From Eutypella sp. D-1 (taxonomy: Eukaryota; Ascomycota; Sordariomycetes; Xylariales; Diatrypaceae), in the NCBI GenBank assembly GCA_023313575.1, contig JAJTTP010000013.1:310001-374000 (forward strand): a stretch of 64,000 nucleotides of DNA. Reading direction: 5' to 3'. Below are positions 33,510 to 46,632 of this stretch, one piece after another. The translations under genes were made by a program, and so were the position numbers. The stretch's first letter is position 1. Each line of letters begins with the position of its first letter. The notes beneath the pieces were generated by a model that ran no database searches, was not told the origin of the DNA, and saw only the letters and a list, made by a program, of their open reading frames with translations.

Positions 33510-36500
33510 TTACACTTCTCCGACTTTATGTGTGTCATGTTCCTGTCTTCCCCGATGGAGTCTTCTAAGCATGCTTCGAGTTACATTGTGGTCTTTACTC
33601 GACGCTGGCAGTGCTTTGGGCACGCCAGATCTTTCGACTAGGCTCATTCGCGCATTCGCATCAGTCTGCACAGTTCCGGGGTCGGCAGACGAGCCACGTG
33701 GTTCGCTTCGGTCGTTCTTCTGCATTTTCCATTTTTGATAGACTTGAGAGAACGATCTCGACCATAGAGCGTACGAGATTAGGGGAGCGGAGATGGTTAA
33801 GGACACGAGAACTTTATCTTAGTCAGCATTGATTCGACGGAGCATCATGTCCGAAACTTACAGATCACCAAGAAGGCCCAGGTAGGCGTTTGCTGGAATG
33901 AGTTGACGTCTAAGGCCAGGAGAGATGAAAGAAAAGAAAGGGGTAACTAGAGGAACTGAGTTAAAATCTACCTAATTCCAAAAATATGGTAAAAAGCAGA
34001 CGGGCGAAATGCAACGGAGCAGTTCCTTACAAATATGATGGTGGCGACGGTAAAGGTCATGAGTGTCTTGCCCTGAGAATTGGCTATCTCGTTCTGTTCA
34101 AATGCGAGAGTTGTCTCAATCTGTGCTCCTTAATCAGTACGATGTTAGCATTATTATAGATCACGCCTACCGCTTGATGTAACCGATCTGCAACCCTTTC
34201 CATGCTGATAATGTCGTTGATGATATAAGTTGCCGAGCCATCAGTATCCACTGACATGTTGTCAGGGCGATTATTGTCGGATCGATCGCCATTTAGAGTA
34301 TCCTGTATAATCTTTTGATAATTTGTGATGGCCTTGATAATATTGAGCTCATCGCGAATATCTCTGATCTCACTGGCAAGTGTTGCTGCTTCCTGGACAC
34401 GGCTTTTGGTGTCCTTGTCGAATTTTACTTCGAGCCGTCGCCGCTCCGTTGTCTCTTGAGTCTCTCCCATCTGAAGTCTAAATCGCTCATACAGGCTGCC
34501 CTCTTTCAGGGCCTGGGAAAGGAGTTCGTCAGCAGACCGCTTTGACATCATTTTCTGGCGGTTAGGAAGTTATTAGGCATAATTATCACGAACAATATTG
34601 TTTATCGAGTTAGAGAATATCTGCCGAGTGGACTGGTTGATCTCGTCCAAGCGTTCTCGTTCATAGAATCTGATACAATAGTCGACGAGCACTTTGCTCA
34701 TCCCAATTGCATTAGAAGGTGAGAATTTCCATTCTCCAGACTCGGCAATATCACCAAGATGCTCCATGACCCCTTTCAGATATGAATCTTCTGTGTCGTC
34801 GATAGGGTGTGTAGTTGCAGTGATGATCATTTGCTCTTCGACTCATTAGCATTAATTCATAAAATAATACTAGAAAAAGCGGATATAAATATTACCATCA
34901 ATCACCCATATCCATAACTGATTCACTCGAAGAAGTTTCCAGTAGGACATATATTTCTCTCCGCGTTTCTCGACTGATTGCAGTGATTTGGTGACAACCT
35001 GCGTTTCATTGCGGTGCCGCCTCTCTGCATCGGATTGACGGTCGGATGTGAAGTGGTAATATGCCTCATCAAGTGTTGGCGACCCATGGACAACTTCGCC
35101 GCTGTATTGGCGAATGAGCTGCTTGTATCGCTCCTTCGCTTTCTTCAAACGCTCATGATCCCCGTATGGTTTGTCCTTTCTGTCAGGTTTATCTGCTTCA
35201 TCCTGGACCTCCGTTGAAAAGGTAAGATACGGCATCTAAGTACACAATCAGTATGTCTATATACCTGTGGGCGCAGTAGAGGACCTCACGTAGATGGCGT
35301 TGCAGCGCATGGCTTCGTCATATTTCTGATTTACTACTAATCAGAATATCATCATTGATGTAAGCAGTCTGATCTCGTCTGTTACTCACCACGCGAGGCC
35401 TCATGTATCGCGATTCCGATTGTCTATCTGGAATCTCAAGCCAGCTATCTCGAAAGAACGATCTTAGCTTGCGGAAATCTTTCACATCCTTGCTCCCGTC
35501 TTTCATCATTCTCATCAGAAGATCCTGTAATGCTGGTTATTCTACCGTAGTTTCTATTGGACCTAGGTTAATATTCATGTGATGGAAGGTATACTGACAT
35601 TCATCCACAACATCTGCTCTCAGTTAGCAATGGCTATCTAAGTTTGGCGCTTGGCCGTGGCAAACCGATTTTGTACGTACATTAGTTGCCGGTACATGAA
35701 CCCATATGAACTTCGATGAGTCCTCGGGGCCCATCATATAGGGCGCGAAAGCTTTGGCTGCTTGATTATGAGAATGCTCTTGTGGTAATCTTTGAACAAA
35801 CCGTTGTACGTTGGCTCTCGCTTCCCGCAGTATGCTTCGAGGTCCTCTGTCGTAAATAGCTTCCTTTACGGTCCTAGATCGTTTTATAAACCCTGAGTTG
35901 TTATTTTCCTCGTAAAACTCAAAGATGGCTGCCTTGAATGAGTTCGTAGCTTCCCGGTGTTCCGCACGAAGCTGGGGTAGCGTGTAAGGTTCCCTCTCCA
36001 TAGATATTTGTGTAAGAGCAGGGTCCTCTAGCATATCTATGACAAAAACCTTATTCTCACTAGGGGTTCCTTCCTGTCTCTGAGCTGCAGGTGATTTGGT
36101 TTTGCCTTTGGCTCTGTCCTTAGTTGGCTGTACTCCGGGTTGCTTGGATTGAGCTAATGCTTTGTCTATCTGTCGTCGTGTTTCCGATGTCGGTGGCGAG
36201 CTCGACAAAAGAAGCCAAAGTATGTCGGGTATTTCCCTGTAGGCAGCCCACTCAATGGCACTCCACGAATCCGTTCCGCTCGGCATACCCGTCGGGTCCA
36301 GGGCCTTGCTGTTTTTGAGAAGATGCTTCGCGACATCGTGGGTAGCCGCACTTTCAGCCGCCCAATAGATCGCACGTTTTTCGTCGTCGTCGTCTCTGAA
36401 GCCAACACAGCTCATATGGATCACCAAGTGTTTTATGGGAGCTTCTCGGTCTTCTCGTTGAAATGCAAGGTAGAGTGCTGTTCTGCCATCGGCATCTTTG

Positions 36501-37738
36501 GCGGCGTGGTAAGCGGGATCCGATATATGGTCTAAGATCCTCTGGACTAGTTTCGGGTCGCCACCTTGCGCTGCACGATGTAAAGCTGTTTCCCTGTAAT
36601 TGAACTTCTGTTGAATGACATGATCCTTTTGGAGAAGTAGGCCAATCACGTCATCATATTGGCCAGAACCGGATGGTATCACCGTATCAGTACCATCATC
36701 TTGTTCTGTATCGTTGTCCGTTAGATCTTGAAAACTCTCTGTGGCTGCCTGGCTTGCGTGATCCAATGCAGTCTTTCCCTCGTCATCAATTGCATCAATG
36801 GATGCTTCAGACTTGAGCAGTTCCTTCACAATATGAGCACAGCCTCGTGTGCTTGCCAAATGCAAAGCGTCACAGTGCTGCTCGTCCTGTAGGTCCAGCC
36901 GGGCATGTTTCCCAAGTAAGAGATCGACTGCTTCAGAGTTGCAGCAGTCGCATGCTGTCATGAGTGGAGTCCAGCCGCGATCATCAGGTTGGTTGACATC
37001 TGCCTCTGCGTGCAACAACAACTGAACAATCTTGCTGTAATGGTAAGAAACAGCGGCATTCAATGGAGACCTGGTGTATGGCCCTGCACCGAAATTAATG
37101 TTGCTTTTATCCCTCTGAATAAGGAGTTCAACAATAGTTTCATGCCCTTGTTCAGTGGCGGAACGTAGGGGTGTCCAGCCACCTTCATCGGTGACTTGAG
37201 TATTTGCTTTGTGATCCAAAAGCAGTTTGACAATGTCCACGCAACCGTTCCAACATGCTTGATCCAAAGGAGTACCTCCGTAGAGTCCTGGGAGGTTGAT
37301 ATCCACGTCCTTTCCTAGCAGTTGCTTTGCAATATCTAGGTTTCCTTCACGGCATGCATAGTGAAATGGGTGCTGGTTGTCATCGTCTGGTACTGCGAAA
37401 GGGGCACGAGCTTCTAGTAGCTGACTAACTGCGTTAATGAGGTTTTCCGAAGCTGCTACATGAAGCGGAGTATACCCGCTATCGAACTTGGTTGCATCAA
37501 GACTTTTCAGTCGCTCGGATAGCTCATGTTCATAGGAATCATCTGCACTTTGCCGCTCCAGGAACTCAACTAGGGATATCTGGTCGTTTTTTAGGTCGTC
37601 ATTGGAGGACTCTTCGGAGTCGTCTTCAGTGGCCGTTTCATGAGTTCTTGGGGTTGGCATCGCCTCCTCGTCGTTGTGTGTTATAGTTTCTCTCTGGCTG
37701 TTGTGGCGAGACACGGGAATGGTGTTACTTCCAGACAT
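33510..37738 (-). CDS. Ankyrin-repeat protein with C-terminal CorA-like membrane domain
   Basis: Ten exons are inferred: 37738-35681, 35613-35599, 35524-35390, 35325-35290, 35235-34896, 34835-34594, 34539-34171, 34120-34031, 33946-33862 and 33811-33510, about 1223 aa. Exon 2 is only 15 nt (MLWMN) and joins VHVPATN to DLLMRMMKDG. After an acidic N-terminus come about eleven ankyrin repeats (roughly residues 90-530; for example GYTPLHVAASENL, GWTPLMTACD, ALHLASTRG). A conserved block common to fungal CorA-like proteins follows (KFIWVHVPATN, RYMRPRV, MPYLTFSTE, LWIWVIDEQMIITATTHPID), then a coiled-coil-like helix and two membrane spans: LMTFTVATIIFLPLSFLSSLLAL and FLVSLTISAPLISYALW. The GMN signature of true CorA Mg2+ channels is absent (ALDV instead), so transport is doubtful. 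The intron between exons 6 and 7 is uncertain (54 nt with a weak GTTCGT donor, or 39 nt ending at 34555). Confidence 0.82.
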
Positions 37739-40000
37739 ATTTACACTTGATTGTCAAGAACAGATGTACAAATGAGTGGGGGATAAACAGAGACAGGCCT
37801 AGTAGTGATAGCGATGATGGTAATAGAAGATTTTAGGATTACTTGTATGACCAAGTGTGTTCGAGGAGTTGGTATAATCAAGAGAATCGGATTCTCTCGG
37901 GCGGCAGGTGGCATTGGAGGGTTTGAAATGGAGAAATGACGTGTCTTGCTTGAAGGTTTAGCCACCTATAATAGGTGGTAAGATGTATCTTATATGTGCA
38001 ATGATCACGATATATTACTGCTGTTTGCCCTCACAATTCAGTCGTGGCCCTCAATCTCCAGCAGCGAGTGCTCCTCATAAACAGATTCTGTCCCAACGGG
38101 TACAATACCCCTTCACCTCACCGATTCTCTCTCCCCATAGGACCTTTTCTCTCATAAAATCGAATTTGTAATCAATAATCACACCCTCTTTACGTGAACC
38201 GGTGATCACCTTCCCAATTGTATTGCCGGCAGCAGCTGAATACAGGGTACGGAGTGGCCAGCCGCAAGTCCCACCAATGCCAACGTTTTCCACGTAACAA
38301 TATTGACATGCTGCTTCCTTCAGCTAGTCGTCGTGTGATTAATCCAGCGCCGCCATGCATGAAGTAATTGGTCGCCACATGGCGAAGTATCGGAACACAG
38401 GATGCTGCACTTCGTGCGGATATATAGTAACTGTGTAATCGTGGTTTTGCTACTGGACAATTATAATGACAGGGTATAACTATTGGTATCCAGGGATATT
38501 TAGTATGGCTGTATAATATTAAAATGGGAAATACTGCGATCGCAACGTCACATATGATTTAACACCGGTGAATGCAACCGGAGTAAACAAGAGGTGGCCC
38601 AACTTCAAGCTCTCTCTCTTTAAAAGCTGGGCCACTTTGTCCAACTCAGTCTGATAGGTAAGGCGATCGCGCATATGTGTAATTCGGAATTCATCAGCCC
38701 CTTCATCTTGATCACATCTGCCACAGGTGCAAGTTCATTCATGCGAGCGCCTTGTAGATCCATCCTAGACTCGACATCAAAGATCTTGGCAGCGTTGAAC
38801 TCCCCACTATCTAGTTAACTTACCTAGCGCACATGATAAATACTGGCGTGCCAAAGGATACTGCTGAAAGTGACAAAAAGCGATACCAAGGATTGGGGGC
38901 ACGATCGCATATGAAGTTTCGATATGTGGCCCGGGCTCAACTTGCGATACGGAGCACTATGTCGGTATTCGTGTCCCATGTCGATTCTATTCCAGATAAT
39001 ACACGGGGCCAGTTCTTCATGTGGCTGGCTCATGATTGGCTATACGATAGGAAACCAGAAGGTCTCGGGTCCGTCAACCCTAAAATATAGCCAATCAAAC
39101 ACCATCGATTCTACCTCACCTGCCTCCCTGGTCGCGCCCACTACCTCCCCTTCCAGGACGTCTTCCTCACCTGCAAGCTCCGCATTGCCCTGTAGATTGC
39201 GCTGGATTAACCGAGGGGCCTACTGCAAGTCTTCTAGTCTCCTGTCGTATAATGCAAGAATCTCTGCGTGACTAAGCGTGGGATAAATATTGACTTGGCT
39301 GATATGACGCAAGATGGAGATTGTTAAGATCTCAGCCGCACGCTCGGTACTGGTTCAAAGAAACGACAGGCACATCAGGACGATGCCCCGGGCCGGCAGA
39401 TTAGGTAGCTTCGATTCTCAATCCACTTTATGTCCGGATGAAGCTATTGGGTGTATCTAGAGGCTCGGGCGCGGCATACCAACTTCTTGGGTTTTCGCAC
39501 ATGGTTCGGCAAAAGGCCTCGGGTACCCAAGTCCCCATTATGAGTTCGCAGGATACCGCCTAATATGCAGCGCAAAAAGGAACGTAAAAGCCTTTCTGCC
39601 GATACCGCGCCCCTGCGGATAAATGTGTCTAGAAGTTCTGGGCCGTCTACTGATGCACCTACCAATGCGCCGAGCCCGCTCGAATTGCTGCTTAGCATTC
39701 TTTGACAGACCTTACCCAAAGTAACCCCCGCATTATGAAGAAGAGCCTCGCTCTATCCATTACGGTCGAGGTCCGCGTTATAGGACCTGGCCAATTAGAA
39801 ATGCTAGTCAATCTGCCTACCGGAAAAGAAGGTCTTAAGGAACTACTGACTCGCAAGGAAGCATGGATATCAGTTGGATGGGCCTCTATTAGATATATAC
39901 ATACTGCGGAGGGCATGGATGACTGCGAGCATGAGAGGATGCTGAGCTACCTAGGCTGTTATCGGCGATATACGGCGTGCTGTGTTCGCTACATGATATG
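37739..40000. other. Divergent intergenic region ankyrin gene / GMC gene
   Basis: About 2.3 kb, AT-rich in 38400-38560. Short ORFs on both strands at 38830-39920 were examined and not recognised; some could be relics, but no family motif supports that. Confidence 0.55.
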
Positions 40001-42377
40001 ATGGCGCTCAAATTTATGCGCAGTATCGCGGCTCTTGCTGTGCTAGCCGTAACGTCCGACGGGCCAGGTGCCATTGCTATTCCCACCTCAGCATTCCACG
40101 CGAGACTCCTGAACGACTCGATCCATCTGCGGCCATCATATGACTATGTGATAGTTGGAGGCGGGACGGCCGGTCTGACTGTGGCAGATCGGTTGACAGA
40201 GGATAGCGACAGTATGCCAATAAATGTGAATATAGACAGCGCCCGCAACTGACATCTCATCAGCAACCGTGCTGGTGATTGAGAATGGGCCTCTAGGTGA
40301 GTCAATGCATAGATATTAAACCAAAGGGAAGGCTAATGAGCAACCTCAAGCCGACTCGCCCCTAATCGATCAAGTCCGTGGAGGGATGTCTGGAATGGGC
40401 TCCGGATATCTATACTCGATCATGTCGACTCCTCAAAAGAATCTGGGGAATAGGCGGTTCCCAGTCATGGCCGGGAATCTTGTCGGAGGGGGATCCGCAG
40501 TCAACGCCATGATGACCGTGCGAGGCACTTCCGAAGACTACGATCGGTGGGGCAGCTTCTTTGGTGAAGACTCTTCGTGGAGCTGGGAGGGACTGCTTCC
40601 TTACTTTAAAAAGGTGAGATATTCGTAAGACGGCTCTGAGGTAGCTCTAAGAGATTCACGTTTCAAGGCTTTGACTTTCAACCCGCCCGATCCCGAGGTC
40701 GCCAAGTCATTCAATCTCACATACGACGAGAAATATTGGGGAAAGGGATCCAATGTCCACACAGGATGGCCGTCATTTCAGTACCCGGGACTCTGTAAGA
40801 CATCTGCACACACATTCTAGAATATGGTTAGTGACGTATCCTAACAATGTCATGATATGTCCAGTACCCCAAATCGAGGCGTTGCGAGGCATGCCAAATG
40901 TGGAATTCATCAAAGACAGCGGCGCCGGCCGTGCAGGGGTCTACTGGTTCCCGACTTTTATGAACCCCGAGAATGTCAATCGCTCCTATGCGCGGACCGG
41001 ACATTACAACGACCTCAACAGGCCCAACTACGACCTCATCACGAACTCGAAGGTAACTAAGGTTAACCTCGAGGACGGTGTAGCGACAGGCGTCCTCTTC
41101 CAGCACACTGAGAATAATGTGACATCCGATTACAACGTCAAGGCAGACAGGGAGGTCATCGTCTCAGCTGGGGCCATCCACAGCCCGCAGATCCTCCAAC
41201 TGAGCGGGATAGGTCCGAACAAGGTGCTCGAGAGCGCGGGCATAGACACGGTGCTGGACCTGCCTGGCGTAGGCCAGAACTTTCAGGATCACCCGACACT
41301 TTCTGTCGGAATTGCGCGTGAGTGATACAATGCATTTTTGATTACGACGGTAACCACGCAGCGCGCTGAATACAGTCGCCATTGCAGTTCGGAACTTTAC
41401 GATCCATCCCAACCCATTCGACCTCTTCTCGGACAGGAACTTCAGCAGCTGGGCTCAGAAAGAATGGGAGACCAAGCGGAAAGGTATTATCTAGAGCAGA
41501 GTTCAAAGACGAAACCACGGAGTGTATTAACCAAGTCGAACAGGTCCATTCTCAATTGCTGTTGGCAACGTCGCCGCGTGGCTGGGAATGCCTGCGATCT
41601 CCCCCGATAGGCATGAAGATATTGCAGCTAAGCTGGAGGCCCTAGATCATGCTGAACAGCTGCCACCGGATACCCACCCTACCGTGGTCGAAGTATGCTT
41701 TTTCTTCTTCGCGTTGATACCTATCAAAGGGAGTTCCTAGTAGCACTAACATGGTTTTACACGTAGGGCTATAAGGTTCAGATGAAGAGTCTCGCGGCAG
41801 CGATTCGCTCGTCCAACACGGCATTCTACAGTATGACGCTATCGGGATCGACGGTACCAGGGGCCATGAACGTCCTACTGCACCCGCTCAGTCGTGGATC
41901 CGTCAATATCGACGCCGCAGACCCGCACAACAAGGAGCCCGTGGTCGACTACCGCGTCCTCAGCAACCCCATCGACACCGACATTCTAGTCGAGTTTATA
42001 CGGTTTACAAGGCGCTACCACTTCAACACCACCCTCGCCGCCTACGGGCCGCGGGAGTCGTCGCCCGGGTCGGGAGTCGTGGATGACGAGGGCCTCGCGG
42101 ATTACGTCCGGCAGAGCGCTTCGCCGACGGAGTTCCACCCCAGCGGCACCTGCGCGATGCTTCCGCGGGAGCTGGGTGGCGTCGTCGACGAGGATTTGAA
42201 GGTGTATGGGATTGATAGACTCCGCGTCGTCGACGCGAGCATTATACCCACGCTTCCGGGAGCGAACACTTGCCAGACGGTTTACGCTATCGCGGAGAAG
42301 GTGAGCACCTTTGATGTCCTGGGGGGATTGTAACTAACAGTGTCCAGGCCGCAGATATCATCAAAGCAAGCCAGTAA
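40001..42377 (+). CDS. Secreted GMC-family FAD oxidoreductase
   Basis: A glucose-methanol-choline family flavoenzyme (alcohol, aryl-alcohol or sugar oxidase/dehydrogenase), probably secreted; the substrate is unknown. Nine exons: 40001-40211, 40264-40296, 40351-40613, 40668-40794, 40865-41317, 41388-41483, 41544-41692, 41767-42300 and 42348-42377 (631 aa). All eight introns (47-74 nt) keep phase. A hydrophobic N-terminus (SIAALAVLAV) looks like a signal peptide. The FAD-binding GGGTAG starts near residue 53. GMC signature 1 is within GNLVGGGSAVNAMMTVRG, and signature 2 is GAIHSPQILQLSGIG. The active-site region has FHPSGTCAM (catalytic His) and PGANTCQT, where Asn takes the second position as in choline oxidase. 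The short last exon supplies AADIIKASQ, the usual C-terminal helix. In-frame ATGs at 39977 and 39998 are alternatives; 40001 gives the best signal peptide. Confidence 0.9.
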
Positions 42378-43219
42378 AAAAAGGCTAGAAAGAGCCAGCG
42401 TTTGACATATGTTCCGGTCGAGGCAAGACTGAAGGGCCATGGTTTTGTAACTCGCATAGCTTCTCCTATACTGAAAATTGGAAAGATTCAGTTGTTTTCT
42501 CAGACGAGAATGAACTCATGTCAGAACCAGGCCGGCTGGGTTTCCCCTATGCAGTTCCTACCCTATCCTAACCCCGCCATCTCCGGCCCTGCCCCTTTCC
42601 TCGCCCTATACTCTTAGAACCCGCATGACGTGACATGACATATATCCTCCCACCTCATCTCATCTCCTCTCATTTCATATTTAGTTATGAGCATAAGATG
42701 CCCTGCCCCGCTCCGCCGCGCGCTGCGTTTATGCACACCAGGTTAATCCAATCCAATCTAATGCATCTTCTGCCGCGCACACATTCTCGCTTTACCTCAA
42801 CCTCCCAAGGCAGGTCTATACGGTATGGTATGTTGCTTCATGTCGGGAATATCGTCCATGCACAAGCGAGGAATAAAGAGAAGTTAAAGTATCGCAATGG
42901 AGAGGAAATGCGCCAAAGCTAAGAGGGCAAAGATGGCCAGCCAGGAGAGCAGGTATATGGTATGGTATTCAAATAACAAGTCGACCATTTCATTCATACA
43001 TGGATAGATAGCCAGCAGCAGCAGCAGAAAAGGGCACGCCGCAAGCGGGGTGCGATGCAACAAAAGAACAACAATAAAAAACAAGAAGAGCGCGAGTATA
43101 TGCCAAACCAACCAACAAACAAAACACCGAAACCCCCGAAACCTTCTGGTAATTTAACACCACCCCGCCTGCAAGTATCTCATTTCCCGGTCATTAAATT
43201 TAGACTTAAGACTTAAGAC
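42378..43219. other. Intergenic region between convergent GMC and chitin synthase genes
   Basis: About 0.84 kb of 3' flanks with a short GCA-triplet run near 43014-43028. Nothing else seen. Confidence 0.6.
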
Positions 43220-46200
43220 TTAGACGCCCCTGAACATGCGCACGACGAGGAACCACAGGAGGCCGATGAACTTGAAGGCGCTGAGGACGGCGACGCTCCA
43301 GAGGATGACGGCCATGTAGATGTTGGCGCGCTGGGTCTCGGCCTCCTCGGTGGCGGCGGGGCTGAGGTCGTCGAGGCCCGCGGTGCTGAGCACGAGGGCG
43401 ATCAGTCCGAAGTTCGTTATCATCCAGATCAGAACGTTGAGGGACCGGATCCAGCGGTAGTAGTCCATCTGCGCCTCAGCCTTTTGCGCGTCGTTCGGCG
43501 GCTTCTTCACCTCCACGTGTTTCTTGCTGAATACCGCCAGTTCCCGCTCGTACTGCGCATTGAGGTCTCCCTCGTCCGGCAAATCGGTCTTACCCTTGCC
43601 GTCCTTGGTGTCGACCTTGGGCAGTTCGTCCGCCTTGTCATCGCCCTTGGTACCCCAGGAGATATCATGCGTGTTGCAGAAGGCATAGACGTTTAGTACG
43701 TTGATGTATGTCGGCGTGAGGAGCATGTATTGGAGGAAGGATGTGATCATATGCCATGGGTCGAACATCAGGAAGGATGCAAGCAGCCACAGTCCGTACG
43801 TGGACATCATCGAGATAATAAGCGTGAAGAACGTTGAGTTGTTAAAGATGTCGCTTATATTGAATCCATCAGCCGTCTCGGTTTGTATCGCCCGCACCGT
43901 AATGAAGATGGCCGCGAACATGAGGTATCTGTGAACTGTTATGAGCAATGGATACACAGGAGAATAACAGAACAAGTTAAATAATATTCTGCGATGGGGG
44001 TCCTTACGCCATAATCACACACCAGAAGACGACCATCGCCGTGTAAAGCTTGCCGGAACCAGAGGGGCGGTTACCCATAGATAAGACAAAGCAAGCGGCC
44101 AGAGAAATGGCGTAGAACCACTCAAAGACCACGCCGAGGACAGTGCCAACAGTGCCAAGGAGGTTGGATGAACCCAGACTGTCCGTCAGGATCTTGAAAA
44201 CCAGGAAGAAGTTGCCAATAGCAAACCAGGCGAAGATCATATTGACGGTCTGATAAATGAACTCGATGAAGAACATCATCTTCCGCAGGAACGAGTGGTC
44301 CGAGCGGAAGAACTGGTAGAAGTGCGCGATGGCATAGATGGCGGCGAAGAACGAACCGTTCAGCCAACGCCGCCGCTGCAGGATTAGCTCGGTGACGATG
44401 TCAGGAACGTCGGTCTCGCCCGTGGCCGACTTCACGTACTGCAAAATCCAGTGACAGTTACGCTTCGTGACCAGCTCGAAACACAGAATTCGGTCCTCGG
44501 CGAGATACATGTTCGACTCGAAAACACCGGCATCGGAGCCGTGCAGCGTCTCACCCTTAAAGTATTTCTCAAGCGGACCCTGACCATTCTTGTCATTCTG
44601 TAGCGCGATATACCGGTAGGCAGAGAAGGCACCGGGCAAAACGGAAATAAAGCCAAAGGCGGACTCGAGAGGCTTGTCCAGAATATTGCTCATCTTATAC
44701 TCGAAATTTTGCGTCGCGACTAACGGATTGAGCAAGTGTTTTCCACCAGTGCCCAACATAGCCTTGATCTCACCACAGGCGCCGGCGCACATGGGCTCTA
44801 GATCGAAGGCTTTCCAAAGCTGGTAAATAGAGTTTCCACCTGGGCGCGTTCCGGCATCAAGGAGTACGCAGATATTAGGGTTTAATACGCGACCAAAGGC
44901 CTGGAAAAACCATCGATGGGAGTTGATCTTCTTCTGGTTCTTCTCTTTCAAGCAGAATAACATCTGAACTGGCTGTTTCTTAGGAATAAGCTGAACCACG
45001 TCGTTCTTGAGCTGCAGGCCGACCTGAGTTGTGTACTCGTAGATGTGAGCCGTCACATCCTTCTGGTTGACCTGTTGCTTGGCGATACCCTCTTGATAGA
45101 CGCCCATACCGGCAAGAAGAGCCTTCGTCCGGGGGTTGATCTTGGACCGGCCGTCACTAACGACACAAACCACAATCTTCTTCCAGGCGTCGGGGCCCCA
45201 ACTCTTGCTCTCCTTCCGGGCGCACATGTACTCGACATTCTTGAGAACGCCGATCATCGTACGCGCGAAAAGGATATCATCTTCATTATACATGGTGATG
45301 ACAATAAAGAGCTCGGTATGCCGCGGTTTGCTAAATAGCTTCTGGCGCAAGGTGAAATTCTCCTCGTAGAAATCGTTCGGGTCGCAGGTGGCTGCCGTGT
45401 AGCGCATGTGAGTAAATTCGTCGCGTTCACCATGTGGGAGCTGGTTGAGGAGCCGGGGCGGCACGGGACAGTCCAACACCAAGTTTCCCCTATACAGAAG
45501 TACCTGCTTCACCGTCTTCCATCTCCGGAGGCTCCCCTGTTGTTGTGGCGGCTGCTGTTGCTCCTGCTGCGGCTCATCTGCGTACGGATCCTGTGCCTGA
45601 GCGTGCGCATATGGATCGTTCTGGGCGAGCATGGGCCGCCTATCATCCATATCGTACCCTTGCGGGGGTTCATTGAATGGGGTTCCGGCGGGTGAAGGGT
45701 CGTAGGGCTGATTATAGTAGGCGTCGTGGTGTTGCTCGGGATTCACTGAGTACTCGGCAGGGTAGCCTTGTCCATGGCCGGCATAAGGGCTCTGGGAAAG
45801 GGTGTCCATAGAATGGGCAGCATTCAGTGGGAGAACATCGCTTGGGGTGTAGGTCCCCGGGCCGTGGTGAGGTATGTCCAGTGCACTATGCGACGGGCCG
45901 TGTTGGCCGTAAGGGACGTCGTCTAGCTGATAGCCGTGCTGGAGGGGCTGGCCCGGCGAGGGCGTCCGGTGCATCCTGCGATCATCCATCGTGGGATCGT
46001 AATAATCCTCCCCTAATTGCGAATAGAAAAGCGAATGTTAGAACGGAGAATTCTCAGTGCTCCGGGAAGAGACTCCAGGCCACGTAGAAAGGTAATTTGC
46101 GATACAAATAGCTTAGGATGGAACTGGTAACGGAATAGGCAACAAGGTCTCAGCAAGCCGCCCGGGGCTATGATGGGTGATCGCACTGCGCCACGGTATC

Positions 46201-46632
46201 TGCGCGTTGCCTCTAGTTCGCAAAAGGTCCGGCCTTCAAAAATGGGTGGCGGCGACAGAGATACAGGCAAATTCAAGCAATGCGCCGGGCAGCAGAACAG
46301 GGGAATAGGGAGAGAAGGGAAAATGGGGGAAAGCGAAGGGAATGCGCAGGAACGGTGAAACAGCGGTATTATAGAATGATTGGCAAAAACGTGAAGTTTT
46401 CTGGAAGGCGACAAGAACACATAGAGAACGGAGTGGCCTACCCAAGAGGGATAGGATCGGAAGTCGGCATGGGTGACGGGACGGGCAGATAGGGAATAGG
46501 GAAGGGAGAAGAGTGGGCTGGGCAATGGGATAATGGGATGGGCATTGGAGGGCATTCAAGGGCGTTGGAGGTTAGGTAGGAGGGGAATAATAGGACCAGC
46601 TAATGTTACATACCTAAACGATTATAAGACAT
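43220..46632 (-). CDS. chsB: Chitin synthase, class III
   Basis: Family 2 glycosyltransferase polymerising UDP-GlcNAc into chitin at the plasma membrane; class III enzymes are specific to filamentous fungi and important for hyphal tip growth. Three exons: 46632-46614 (19 nt, MSYNRL plus one base), 46012-44008 and 43928-43220, with introns of 601 and 79 nt, give 910 aa, the usual length for the class. The first exon was found from [13 protein letters not shown] across a phase-1 junction. The first 150 residues are a His/Gln/Pro/Tyr-rich cytosolic tail. Then come [10 protein letters not shown], the donor-site core [34 protein letters not shown] (catalytic Asp near 512) and the product-site QRRRW (near 557), followed by clustered membrane spans from [12 protein letters not shown] onward and a charged loop ([18 protein letters not shown]) before the last two spans. 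Confidence 0.95.

Noticed and set aside
39444..39920. Short ORFs upstream of the GMC gene considered as a pseudogene
   Set aside because: No family motif in any frame; a pseudogene claim would need a homology search.
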